Shown: in pieces, positions 7,468-14,785 of the stretch
How positions within the stretch are numbered: position 1 is the first letter of the stretch
Layout of the letters: the number at the start of each line of letters is the position of its first letter
Made by a program: the position numbers and the translations under genes
Notes under the pieces: model-generated
Told to the model about the DNA's origin: nothing
The model's input: the letters and a program-made list of their open reading frames with translations, nothing else
Database searches by the model: none
From: Candidatus Sulfotelmatobacter sp.
GTDB taxonomy: Bacteria > Acidobacteriota > Terriglobia > Terriglobales > Acidobacteriaceae
NCBI GenBank assembly: GCA_017883385.1
Contig: JADGNQ010000061.1
Span: 1 to 33,046, forward strand
Length of the DNA: 33,046 nt
Direction: 5' to 3'

Positions 7468-8250
7468 ATGGGTCAAACCACTGCATCGCAGTTTGCCACT
7501 TATCCAAGCCTGCACGGTCGCGTTGTGATCGTGACGGGCGGGGCGTCTGGTATCGGCGAGAGTTTGGTCGAGCACTTTAACCGGCAATCGTCGCAAGTGA
7601 TCTTCCTCGACATTCAGGATGCGGCCGCCGAGGAATTGATCAAGCGGCTCGACAATCCAGGCGTTTTGCGCCCAGTCTTTTTACACTGCGATTTGACCGA
7701 CACGGATGCGATCGGCGCGTCGGTAGCCCGGATCGAGCGGCAATTCAAACGCATCGACGTGCTCATCAACAACGCAGGGAATGATACGCGCCATACGATT
7801 GAAGAGGTGACGCCAGAGTACTGGGACCGTTGTATGGCAATCAATCTCAAGCAGCAGTTCTTCATGGCACGAGCCGTCATTCCGTTCATGAAGCAAGCTC
7901 ATCAGGGGACGATCATCAATATGAGTTCGATTGCCTGGATGATTCCATCTACTGGAGTGCCAGTATATGTGACCGCAAAAGCCGGGGTCGTTGGCCTTAC
8001 CAGAACCTTCGCGCATGAACTGGGGGCAGAGAACATTCGTGTCAATTGCGTGCTTCCCGGAGCCATTCTCACCGAGCGTCAGAAGAGGCTGTGGCTGACC
8101 GACGAGTACAAGGCAGAAGTATTGGGCAGGCAGGCGCTCAAACGGCTCCTGCTGCCGGAAGAGGTGGCGCGGTTGGTATTGTTCCTTGCGTCTGACGATA
8201 GCTCGGGGATTACCAACCAGAGCTACATCGTCGATGGTGGGTGGGTGTAA
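7468..8250 (+). CDS. Short-chain dehydrogenase/reductase (NAD-type)
   Basis: This is a 260-residue classical SDR. The cofactor loop TGGASGIG is at residues 23-30, the acidic residue after the second strand (FLDI) suggests NAD(H), and NNAG is present. The catalytic Ser is in NMSSIAW and the Tyr-Lys pair in YVTAK. The C-terminus DDSSGITNQSYIVDGGWV is the usual last strand. The ATG at 7468 follows a short spacer of 90 bases after the aminotransferase, so weak co-transcription is possible. The protein resembles sugar or polyol dehydrogenases of the family, but the sequence alone does not fix the substrate. Confidence 0.93.
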   Translation: MGQTTASQFATYPSLHGRVVIVTGGASGIGESLVEHFNRQSSQVIFLDIQDAAAEELIKRLDNPGVLRPVFLHCDLTDTDAIGASVARIERQFKRIDVLINNAGNDTRHTIEEVTPEYWDRCMAINLKQQFFMARAVIPFMKQAHQGTIINMSSIAWMIPSTGVPVYVTAKAGVVGLTRTFAHELGAENIRVNCVLPGAILTERQKRLWLTDEYKAEVLGRQALKRLLLPEEVARLVLFLASDDSSGITNQSYIVDGGWV

Positions 8251-8327
8251 GGGCGTCCGCTGGTCGCGGAAGACGCGGACACCCAGTAGCCAGTTTCTCA
8301 GTAGCCGGGAAACGCATCTCTGGAAGG

Positions 8328-8416
8328 TTTCAGGCGTCGCCTCCGGGACGCGAGTTCATTTCTTGCCGCTACCCGCCCGTGGAACTGGCGGGCTATTGTC
8401 AGTCGTCCCTCCGGGA
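8328..8416 (+). repeat. Composite palindromic repeat family B, copy 3
   Basis: TTTCAGGCG start, a slightly decayed first hairpin, a central CCCGCC/GGCGGG hairpin (8372-8392) with GTGGAACT in the middle, the link GCTATTGTCA, then GTCCC-TCC-GGGA. It lies between the convergent SDR and MBL genes. Confidence 0.82.
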
Positions 8417-8488
8417 ACGTGGTTGCTGGGACGACCGTGCTGCACCGATCCCCGACGGACCGTCACCAGCATGCATTTGTGGATAGCT

Positions 8489-9139
8489 CTAACGTTTGAT
8501 CAGGAACGGGTTGGTTTGTTTCTCTTCGCCGATCGTCGTCAGGGGGCCGTGGCCGGGGATGACTAGTGTGTTGTCGGGTAGGGAGCCAACCAGGTTGTGC
8601 AGAGAGCGCATGATTTTTTCTGTGGAGCCGCCGGGGAGATCAGTGCGGCCGATCGAGCCGGCGAAGAGGGTGTCGCCGGCAATCAGTTTGTGCTCGTCTT
8701 TGTCTTTGTCCTCACCTGGGAAGAAGAGGCAGATGCTGCCTTGGGTGTGGCCCGGCGTCTCAATGACGTGGGCCTGGAGTGAGCCTGCGGTTAATTTGTC
8801 ACCGTCGCCGATGCTGCGGTCGATTTCGACTTTGCCGGGCGCGGGCATGCCGATCCAGGCGGCTTGTGCGTCGAGCATTTTGAGCAGGGCATAGTCGTTC
8901 TGGTTGAGCAGGATGGGGGCGCCGGTAGCGGCGCGGAGTTTCATGGCGCCCCCGACGTGGTCGATGTGGGCGTGGGTGATAACGATCTGCTTCACCTGCA
9001 GATTGTGTTTCTGAATGAGGGCAAGGACGTCTTCGGTGTCATCGCCGGGGTCGATGACCATGGCCTCGTGAGTGGTCTCGTCGCCGATGACCGAGCAGTT
9101 GCATTGCAGCGGGCCGACGGGGATGATTTCGTGGATCAT
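8489..9139 (-). CDS. Metallo-beta-lactamase-fold hydrolase (glyoxalase II-like)
   Basis: This is a 216-residue binuclear-metal hydrolase of the YcbL/glyoxalase II-like group. The metal site is complete: THAHIDH at residues 55-61, His131 in PGHTQGS, Asp156 in AGDTLF and His197 in PGHGPLT. GRTDLPGG is typical of this group. The open frame continues upstream to 9391, but those extra codons translate repeat B4 and a degenerate GAGTTGC-type repeat. The ATG at 9137-9139 (MIHEIIPVG) is therefore chosen. Likely substrates are thioesters such as S-lactoylglutathione analogues. No glutathione gene is nearby. Confidence 0.93.
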   Translation of the reverse strand: MIHEIIPVGPLQCNCSVIGDETTHEAMVIDPGDDTEDVLALIQKHNLQVKQIVITHAHIDHVGGAMKLRAATGAPILLNQNDYALLKMLDAQAAWIGMPAPGKVEIDRSIGDGDKLTAGSLQAHVIETPGHTQGSICLFFPGEDKDKDEHKLIAGDTLFAGSIGRTDLPGGSTEKIMRSLHNLVGSLPDNTLVIPGHGPLTTIGEEKQTNPFLIKR

Positions 9140-9151
9140 GGGGGTATTGTA

Positions 9152-9179
9152 GCGAGTTGCGAGTACCGAGTTGCGAGTC
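9152..9179. repeat. 14-base tandem repeat, two units
   Basis: Two head-to-tail units built on GCGAGTTGCGAGT (9152-9165 and 9166-9179) just upstream of the MBL gene start. A third, shorter GTCGCGAGCGCGG follows. Confidence 0.6.
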
Positions 9180-9204
9180 GCGAGCGCGGAGAAGTAGCGT
9201 CGGG

Positions 9205-9295
9205 TTTCAGGCGTCCCGACGGGACGCGGGTCTCGTTTCTCGCGGCTTCCCCGCCAGTGGAACTGGCGGGCTATTGTCAATGGTCCCTCCGGGAC
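9205..9295 (+). repeat. Composite palindromic repeat family B, copy 4
   Basis: Three hairpins: GCGTCCC-GAC-GGGACGC (9211-9227), CCCGCCAGT-GGA-ACTGGCGGG (9250-9270), GTCCC-TCC-GGGAC (9283-9295). The central arms differ from copies 1 and 2 (CCCGGCGT) but pair perfectly. It lies in the 319-base spacer 9140-9458, where I see no gene. Confidence 0.87.
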
Positions 9296-9458
9296 CGGGT
9301 TCGCAGGGAGGATCTTGCGGTAGCAATCTTCTCCGGTTCGCTCGAACAATTGCTGCAGACGTATGTCGCACAAATTTGCAACTTGCTTCAAGTGGTAAAG
9401 ACTTGCCGGGCGGGATGCATCGGGGAGACAATACGGGCCGCGTGCTTGGGGAGGGTCT

Positions 9459-9893
9459 GTGGCAGCGAAATATCGTCAGCACGGTTATCAGGACCGCGAC
9501 CACGAGTCGCGCAAAGGGTCGGGGGAGAAGTCGGGCTCAGCACCACCGCCGAAGCGAGACAACACGTTTGGACCGCGGCCCGTCAATCTTCCCGGCACGC
9601 ACGCGGTTTCCCGCTGTACGCAATGTGGCACGGTGCTGCAGGGCGTGTCGGGCGACGGGCAGTGTCCGAAGTGCGGGTTTGAGCTGCATTCGTGCAAGCA
9701 GTGTACGTACTTCGATCCGGGGAGCCGGTTCGAGTGCATGCAGCCGGTGAAGGAGCGGGTCGCCAAGAAGGATGCGCGGAACGAGTGCGCGTCGTATGAG
9801 ATTCGCGTTACCCGGGAGAAGGAAACTTCCACGCCCGCCAGTCTGCGGCCGAACGATGCGCGGGCGGCGTTTGACAATCTGTTCAAGAAGTAG
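9459..9893 (+). CDS. Zinc-ribbon protein of unknown function
   Basis: This 144-residue soluble protein has a basic, disordered-looking N-terminus (about residues 1-50, rich in Arg, Lys, Ser and Pro). A zinc ribbon follows: CTQCG, then CPKCG, then further cysteines CKQCTYFDPGSRFECMQPV. The tail ends PNDARAAFDNLFKK, a short amphipathic helix. The start is GTG at 9459, with GGGGAGG at ideal spacing, which favours it over later starts. The cysteine pairs suggest two metal sites or one extended site. No enzyme motif is visible. The Cys pattern with a basic tail could serve nucleic-acid or protein binding, but I do not assign a function. Confidence 0.82.
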   Translation: MAAKYRQHGYQDRDHESRKGSGEKSGSAPPPKRDNTFGPRPVNLPGTHAVSRCTQCGTVLQGVSGDGQCPKCGFELHSCKQCTYFDPGSRFECMQPVKERVAKKDARNECASYEIRVTREKETSTPASLRPNDARAAFDNLFKK

Positions 9894-9907
9894 AAGCTGC
9901 AAGAACT

Positions 9908-9934
9908 AACCACAGAGGACACAGAGTTCACAGA
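9908..9934. repeat. Degenerate ACCACAGAGGACACAGAG repeat (family E)
   Basis: CACAGAGGACACAGAG followed by a third TTCACAGAGG. A second clear copy is at 23571-23597. Decayed relatives are near 5118-5150 (ACCACTGAAGGGGCACTAAGG) and 14729-14760 (CCGCAGAGATCGCGAAGG). Confidence 0.6.
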
Positions 9935-9958
9935 GGAATCCCGTCGCCAGCAAGACCA

Positions 9959-10004
9959 GCGGAGCTACGCTCCGCGGACAGCCGGGGGCGGCTGTCCCCA
10001 CATA
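9959..10004 (+). repeat. Palindromic repeat family C, copy 2
   Basis: Hairpin GCGGAGC-TAC-GCTCCGC (9959-9975), then GGACAGCC/GGCTGTCC (9976-9997), then CCACAT. The first hairpin differs in its arms from the GTCGAGC/GCTCGAC of copies 1 and 4 but is again perfect. Confidence 0.83.
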
Positions 10005-10020
10005 GGTATTCCACAAGCAT

Positions 10021-10758
<738 letters not shown>

Positions 10759-10830
10759 AAGAAAGACTCTCCTGCCGGAGGGTTTGCGTATCGATGGGGC
10801 GGGTGCGAACATCCGCCACGTCCGCGAGAT

Positions 10831-10856
10831 GCATCTTAACAACTGCATCTTAACAA
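10831..10856. repeat. 12-base direct repeat upstream of the SDR gene
   Basis: GCATCTTAACAA occurs at 10831-10842 and exactly again at 10845-10856, with a 14-base period. It lies 73 bases upstream of the SDR start, between the divergent genes, so it may be a tandem operator. Confidence 0.6.
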
Positions 10857-10883
10857 TAAAGGGGAGGGTGACTGGGAAGTCGC

Positions 10884-10912
10884 TTGCCTTCGGAGGAAGA
10901 GGTACTTATAAT
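10884..10912 (+). promoter_or_regulatory. Promoter of the secreted TPR gene
   Basis: -35 TTGCCT (10884-10889), 17-base spacer, perfect -10 TATAAT (10907-10912). Transcription would start near 10919, giving a GC-rich leader of about 190 bases before the ATG at 11113. I identified no known riboswitch in that leader. Confidence 0.75.
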
Positions 10913-11112
10913 CCGGCCAACCGGGAAAAAGGGTCAGGCGCCTTTGCGTTCGAGCGGGTCAGCCCTTGTCCCCCGGGGCCCTGCGAGGAAACCCGGCATT
11001 CCAGAGCGGGATCCGAACGGCGAGCTGTCCAGGCGGAATGCAGTCACTGCTAAGATCTAGAGAACACGATTCCCAGAAAAGCTATTTTCCGAAGGTCCAA
11101 GGAGCCTTACTG

Positions 11113-12423
11113 ATGAAAAAGATTCTGCTAACGGTTGTGCTTGGGGTTGCTGCAGTAGCTGGAGCACAGACTGCTGGCCAGCCAGCACAGGGACAACCAG
11201 CTACGCAGGGACAGGCGGCACCGGCCGCAGGACAGGCAGCGGCGCCGGTGATTAAGGATCCAGCGGAGTACAACGCCTACGTGGCCGCGTATCAACAGAC
11301 CGACGTCAACGCGAAGATTAGCGGGCTGGAGGCTTTCCTGACGCAGTATCCCAACAGCGTCATGAAGACGCAGGCGCTTGAGATCTTGATGGGAACGTAC
11401 CAGCAGGCTGGGAACACGAAAAAAACGATGGAGACGGCCACGAAACTGGTGGCGCTAGATCCGTGCCATGTGCGCGCCCTGACACTGCTGGCGTATTTTG
11501 ACCGCGTGCTGGCCCAGGGCGGAGACCCCAATGCGAAACAACTGCTGGCCGACGCCAAGAAGTACGGCGATCAGGGGTTGGCGTGTTTGCCGAAGTGGAT
11601 CAAGCCCGACGGAACTAGCGACGCGGACTTCCAGAAGACGAAAGATCAAATGACCGGAATCTTCGACGCGGCCGAGGGCATCGCGTGTCTGCAAGACAAG
11701 GATTACGCGTGTGCGGGTAAGGCTCTGCGCACCACGGTGGACGGGAACCCGGCGGATTTCAGCGTGGTGTATCCGCTGGCGCTGGCGTATCTGGGACAGA
11801 CGCCGCCGGACTATCAGAATGGGATCTGGTTTGCGGCGCGTGCGGCGGCAGTGGCTCCGGCGCAGGCGCAGGCTCAGATTGAAAAGTACGCACGTTCGCA
11901 GTACGTAAAGTTCCATTCTGCAGATGACGGCTGGGCCGAGGTGCTTGCGGCAGCCAAGGCAAACGGCCCGCAAATGGCGATCAAGCCGGCACCCACACCG
12001 GCGGAGCAGGCGCATGCCATGGTTGTGGCAACGGCCCCGGACAAGATGGATTTCGCGCAGTGGGAGTTCGTTCTGACCAACGGCGCGCAGGAAGACCAGG
12101 ATACGGTGTGGAACACGATCAAGGGCAAGGCGGTGCAGATGAACGGCACGGTGATGAGCACCGAGCCGACGCAATTCATGATCGCGGGCAGCTCCGACGA
12201 TATCGACGCCAAGAAGGCGGACATCACGCTGAAGTTCGAAGACAAGATTCCGGTCAAGATGATTCCGAAGGACGGAGCCAGCTTCGATTTCCAGGGCGAA
12301 CCGGCGTCGTACACATCGAACCCCTTCATGATGACGATGGAGAAGGGACGATTGCTGAATGCAAAGCCAGCGGCGACTCCGGCGAAGAAGCCCGTCGTGC
12401 ATCACAAGCCAGCGGCTCAATAA
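11113..12423 (+). CDS. Secreted TPR-type protein of unknown function
   Basis: This 436-residue exported protein has a signal peptide MKKILLTVVLGVAAVAGA, then a Gln/Pro/Ala-rich linker (to about residue 45). A helical-repeat body follows (EYNAYVAAYQQTDVNAKISGLEAFL, then YQQAGNTKKTMETATKLVALDP), which looks like TPR. The C-terminal part (from about residue 315) is different. It reads FVLTNG, DTVWNTIKGKAVQMNGTV and ADITLKFEDKIPVKMIPKDG, a beta-rich fold resembling an OB-type tRNA_anti-like domain. The tail is Lys/Pro/Ala/His rich. The ATG at 11113 has AAGGAG upstream. It has its own promoter and terminator, so it is monocistronic. Role unknown; a periplasmic binding or scaffold function is only a guess. 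Confidence 0.85.
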   Translation: MKKILLTVVLGVAAVAGAQTAGQPAQGQPATQGQAAPAAGQAAAPVIKDPAEYNAYVAAYQQTDVNAKISGLEAFLTQYPNSVMKTQALEILMGTYQQAGNTKKTMETATKLVALDPCHVRALTLLAYFDRVLAQGGDPNAKQLLADAKKYGDQGLACLPKWIKPDGTSDADFQKTKDQMTGIFDAAEGIACLQDKDYACAGKALRTTVDGNPADFSVVYPLALAYLGQTPPDYQNGIWFAARAAAVAPAQAQAQIEKYARSQYVKFHSADDGWAEVLAAAKANGPQMAIKPAPTPAEQAHAMVVATAPDKMDFAQWEFVLTNGAQEDQDTVWNTIKGKAVQMNGTVMSTEPTQFMIAGSSDDIDAKKADITLKFEDKIPVKMIPKDGASFDFQGEPASYTSNPFMMTMEKGRLLNAKPAATPAKKPVVHHKPAAQ

Positions 12424-12444
12424 CAGACGGCTACAGTCGACGTG

Positions 12445-12474
12445 AAAAGGCAGCCCGCGAGGGCTGCCTTTTTT
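12445..12474 (+). terminator. Rho-independent terminator
   Basis: Stem AAGGCAGCCC / GGGCTGCCTT with loop GCGA and a run of T (12469-12474), 22 bases after the stop of the TPR gene. Confidence 0.93.
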
Positions 12475-12537
12475 GCGCTGATGCGGTTGTTTAGGTGGGG
12501 AAACGCCTTTGGAGGCCTCAAGGCGGTCGCTGCCTGG

Positions 12538-12601
12538 TAGGGATCCTTCGACTGCGAGAATGCTTCCGCCTTGCGGAAGCATTCTCTACGCTCAGGATGA
12601 C
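12538..12601 (+). repeat. Palindromic repeat family A, copy 3
   Basis: Flank AGGGATCCTTCGACTGC (its first bases at 12539-12550), perfect 14-bp hairpin GAGAATGCTTCCGC with loop CTT (arms 12556-12569 and 12573-12586), flank TACGCTCAGGATGAC. It lies between the convergent TPR and Fis-like genes. Confidence 0.88.
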
Positions 12602-12619
12602 AAAAGGAAAGATCTCCTC

Positions 12620-12898
12620 TTAGCGGACGATTTTCTTTTCCAGGGTGACGGTGCGGGTGCTGCGGGGTGGGCGCTTGACGCCGTCGCGGAGCTGACGGAC
12701 GTCAATCTTCAACTCGTCGATAGTGCGGCTGAGGGTGTTGCGGTGCATGCCCAGTTCGCGGGCGGCGCGGCACTGGTTGCCTTTATTTTCCTGGAGCACG
12801 GTCAGAATAAAACGTTTCTTGAATTCACGCACGCCCTCGGAATAAAGGATGTTGCTCTTGTACATCTGCAGGACGAGTGCTTCCAATTGATCTTTCAC
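12620..12898 (-). CDS. Small Fis-family helix-turn-helix DNA-binding protein
   Basis: This 92-residue protein has a C-terminal Fis-type HTH at about residues 32-66: FILTVLQENKGNQCRAARELGMHRNTLSRTIDEL. It is the DNA-binding module also found at the end of NtrC-type activators, but there is no AAA+ or receiver domain. A basic tail (KRPPRSTRTVTLEKK) follows. The start is GTG at 12896-12898. It is last in the purC-cvpA-fis direction, 41 bases after cvpA, so it may be co-transcribed. It probably acts as a nucleoid-associated or local regulator; targets are unknown. Confidence 0.88.
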   Translation of the reverse strand: MKDQLEALVLQMYKSNILYSEGVREFKKRFILTVLQENKGNQCRAARELGMHRNTLSRTIDELKIDVRQLRDGVKRPPRSTRTVTLEKKIVR

Positions 12899-12939
12899 GA
12901 TGTGGTTCTCTCTTCTATGAATTTTTATCTACACCGTGC

Positions 12940-13488
12940 CTATTTCGGCGGGGAAGCAGGGGTGCCGCTTAACTTCTGGGGAGCGTGCTGGAGCAGACTG
13001 AGACCCTGATCAAAACGAGCGCGCAACTCCGAAGGCGCCAGCCAGATGGCAGCCCGACCTACGACCAGAAAGTAGGGCGCCAGTTGCGATTTCTCCAGCA
13101 GCTTCGAAGTAGGAGCGAACGCCGTCATACCCATCAGGATCACTGCTACCATCAACCCGCCCTTCAGCAGCCCCAACACCGCGCCGAGGAAACGGTCAAA
13201 ACCACTAAGTCCGGCCTCTTTCATCACCCAGCGGGCGATCCTGGCGGCAATGCCGAACAAGAGCAGGATCGCAAAAAAGATGACGAGGAAACCGAGAATC
13301 TCAGCCAACCAATCGTTCTTCAGGAACGATTCCATCCACTGCGCGAGGCTGCGGTACTGCCAGGCAGCCACGATGTATCCGACGACCAGTCCAGCCATGG
13401 TGAGGGCCTCGGAAAAAAAGCCCTGCATGGCCGCCGTGACTACATTGAGGAGCAGCAACAAACAAATGATCCAGTCCGCGGGGGTCAT
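12940..13488 (-). CDS. cvpA: CvpA family membrane protein
   Basis: This 182-residue inner-membrane protein has four predicted membrane segments: DWIICLLLLLNVVTAAMQGF, ALTMAGLVVGYIVAAW, ILGFLVIFFAILLLFGI and VLGLLKGGLMVAVILMGM. The family motif region FDRFLGAVLGLLKG is typical of CvpA (colicin V production protein), a factor for envelope homeostasis. A soluble tail of about 40 residues follows. The ATG is preceded by GGAG. It lies 51 bases after purC. In many bacteria cvpA is next to purine genes (purF), which fits this position. Confidence 0.9.
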   Translation of the reverse strand: MTPADWIICLLLLLNVVTAAMQGFFSEALTMAGLVVGYIVAAWQYRSLAQWMESFLKNDWLAEILGFLVIFFAILLLFGIAARIARWVMKEAGLSGFDRFLGAVLGLLKGGLMVAVILMGMTAFAPTSKLLEKSQLAPYFLVVGRAAIWLAPSELRARFDQGLSLLQHAPQKLSGTPASPPK

Positions 13489-13539
13489 TCTTTGCTCCAG
13501 CCTGTGTTCCTGCGGGTGGAGATGGTACCAGAGACCGAG

Positions 13540-14451
13540 TCAGACATCCAGCCTGTGCCCCGTAAGCTGGAAGTAGGCCTCGAGGTACTTTTCGCTGGTG
13601 TGGCGCGCCACGTCCGGCGGCAAAGCCGGCGCGGGCGGTTGCTTGTTCCAGTGAATTTGCTCGAGGTAGTCGCGAACGTATTGCTTGTCGTACGAATCCT
13701 GCGGCCGTCCCGGAGCGTACTTGTCGGCGGGCCAGAAGCGGGAAGAATCGGGAGTGAGGACTTCATCGGCGAGGGTGATGCCCTTGGGCGTGCGTCCAAA
13801 CTCAAACTTGGTGTCGGCGATGATAATGCCGCGGTGGAGAGCGTAGGATGCGGCCTTCTTGTAGACGCGCAGCGTGAGATCGCGCAGATGACTGGCGGTT
13901 TCGACGCCGACGATCTGGCACATCTGGTCGAAAGAAATGTTCTCGTCGTGCCCGGTGGTGGCTTTGGTGGACGGCGTGAAGATGGGCTCAGGGAAGGCGT
14001 CGGACTCTTTCAGGCCCGCGGGCAGAGCGATGCCGCAGACCTTGCCCGCGGCTTTGTATTCCTTCCAGGCGGAGCCGGAGATGTAGCCACGCACCACGCA
14101 TTCCACCGGAAACATCTCGGCGCGTTGCACGAGCATGGAGCGTCCGCGCAACTGGTCGGCGTACTTAGAAACCGCTGTCGGATACTGGTCGACGTCGGCT
14201 GTGATCAGGTGATTGGGAACGATGTCGGCAAGGAAATCAAACCAGAATAAGGAAATCTGGCTGAGGACGCGTCCCTTGTGGGGGATGCCGGTGGCCAGAA
14301 TGTAGTCGAAGGCGGAGATGCGGTCGGTGGCGACGAAGAGCAGTTGCTGGTCGCCGACGGAGTAGACGTCACGCACTTTGCCGCTGGCGTGAAGGTGGAG
14401 ATCGCGGAAGTCAGTTTGCAAAAGGACGGAGTCGAGAAGTTCTGGGCTCAT
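13540..14451 (-). CDS. purC: Phosphoribosylaminoimidazole-succinocarboxamide synthase (SAICAR synthetase)
   Basis: This enzyme performs the ATP-dependent ligation of aspartate to CAIR in de novo purine synthesis. The 303-residue protein has the family blocks GKVRDVYSVGDQQLLFVATDRISAFD, the signature VVRGYISGSAWKEY, DENISFDQM, IIIADTKFEFG and ADEVLTPDSSRFW. It is of the longer (about 300 residue) form rather than the 237-residue E. coli form. The ATG at 14449-14451 has no clear ribosome site, but a near-consensus promoter lies 32 bases upstream. cvpA and the Fis-like gene follow in the same direction. No other pur gene is in the window. Confidence 0.97.
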   Translation of the reverse strand: MSPELLDSVLLQTDFRDLHLHASGKVRDVYSVGDQQLLFVATDRISAFDYILATGIPHKGRVLSQISLFWFDFLADIVPNHLITADVDQYPTAVSKYADQLRGRSMLVQRAEMFPVECVVRGYISGSAWKEYKAAGKVCGIALPAGLKESDAFPEPIFTPSTKATTGHDENISFDQMCQIVGVETASHLRDLTLRVYKKAASYALHRGIIIADTKFEFGRTPKGITLADEVLTPDSSRFWPADKYAPGRPQDSYDKQYVRDYLEQIHWNKQPPAPALPPDVARHTSEKYLEAYFQLTGHRLDV

Positions 14452-14482
14452 GATGAAATTTTACAGGTAAGGAGCGAGGCGT

Positions 14483-14510
14483 ATTCTAGCTGGTCAGAAA
14501 ATTTTGTCAA
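14483..14510 (-). promoter_or_regulatory. Promoter of purC (and probably cvpA, fis-like)
   Basis: Minus strand: -35 TTGACA (14510-14505), 16-base spacer, -10 TAGAAT (14488-14483). The leader would be about 25 bases. Confidence 0.78.
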
Positions 14511-14785
14511 CGATTCTGATCACGTCGCGATAGGGATGGGGGAATTCTCTCCTGCGAAAATTGTTGACAGGTATGCGAATGGCCGAGAACAGGCGCGGGG
14601 CAAGGAGTTTGGCTACCCCGGCGTTGTGGAAAAGCTGAGGATGGAAGTGGATAACGGGGAGTAAATTCCGAGGTCGGCGCGGGCCTCTGATTCCATCGAT
14701 AGTCAGTCAACGGCGAAAATCTCAAACCGCAGAGATCGCGAAGGTCGCGCAAAGAACGCTGAGAAGAACCGCGCGGCGAGGCTCT
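14511..14785. other. Spacer between smc and purC
   Basis: This region has no recognisable gene. It holds AATTGTTGACA at 14559-14569, which is inverted relative to TGTCAACGATT at 14505-14515, and a decayed family E repeat near 14729-14760. Confidence 0.4.

Noticed and set aside
9140..9391. N-terminal extension of the MBL hydrolase gene
   Set aside because: It translates repeat B4 and the GAGTTGC tandem units. The MBL fold begins at MIHEII.
10913..11112. A known small RNA (RNase P, tmRNA, SRP or 6S) in the leader before the TPR gene
   Set aside because: A few short words resemble RNase P, but the conserved blocks are missing.
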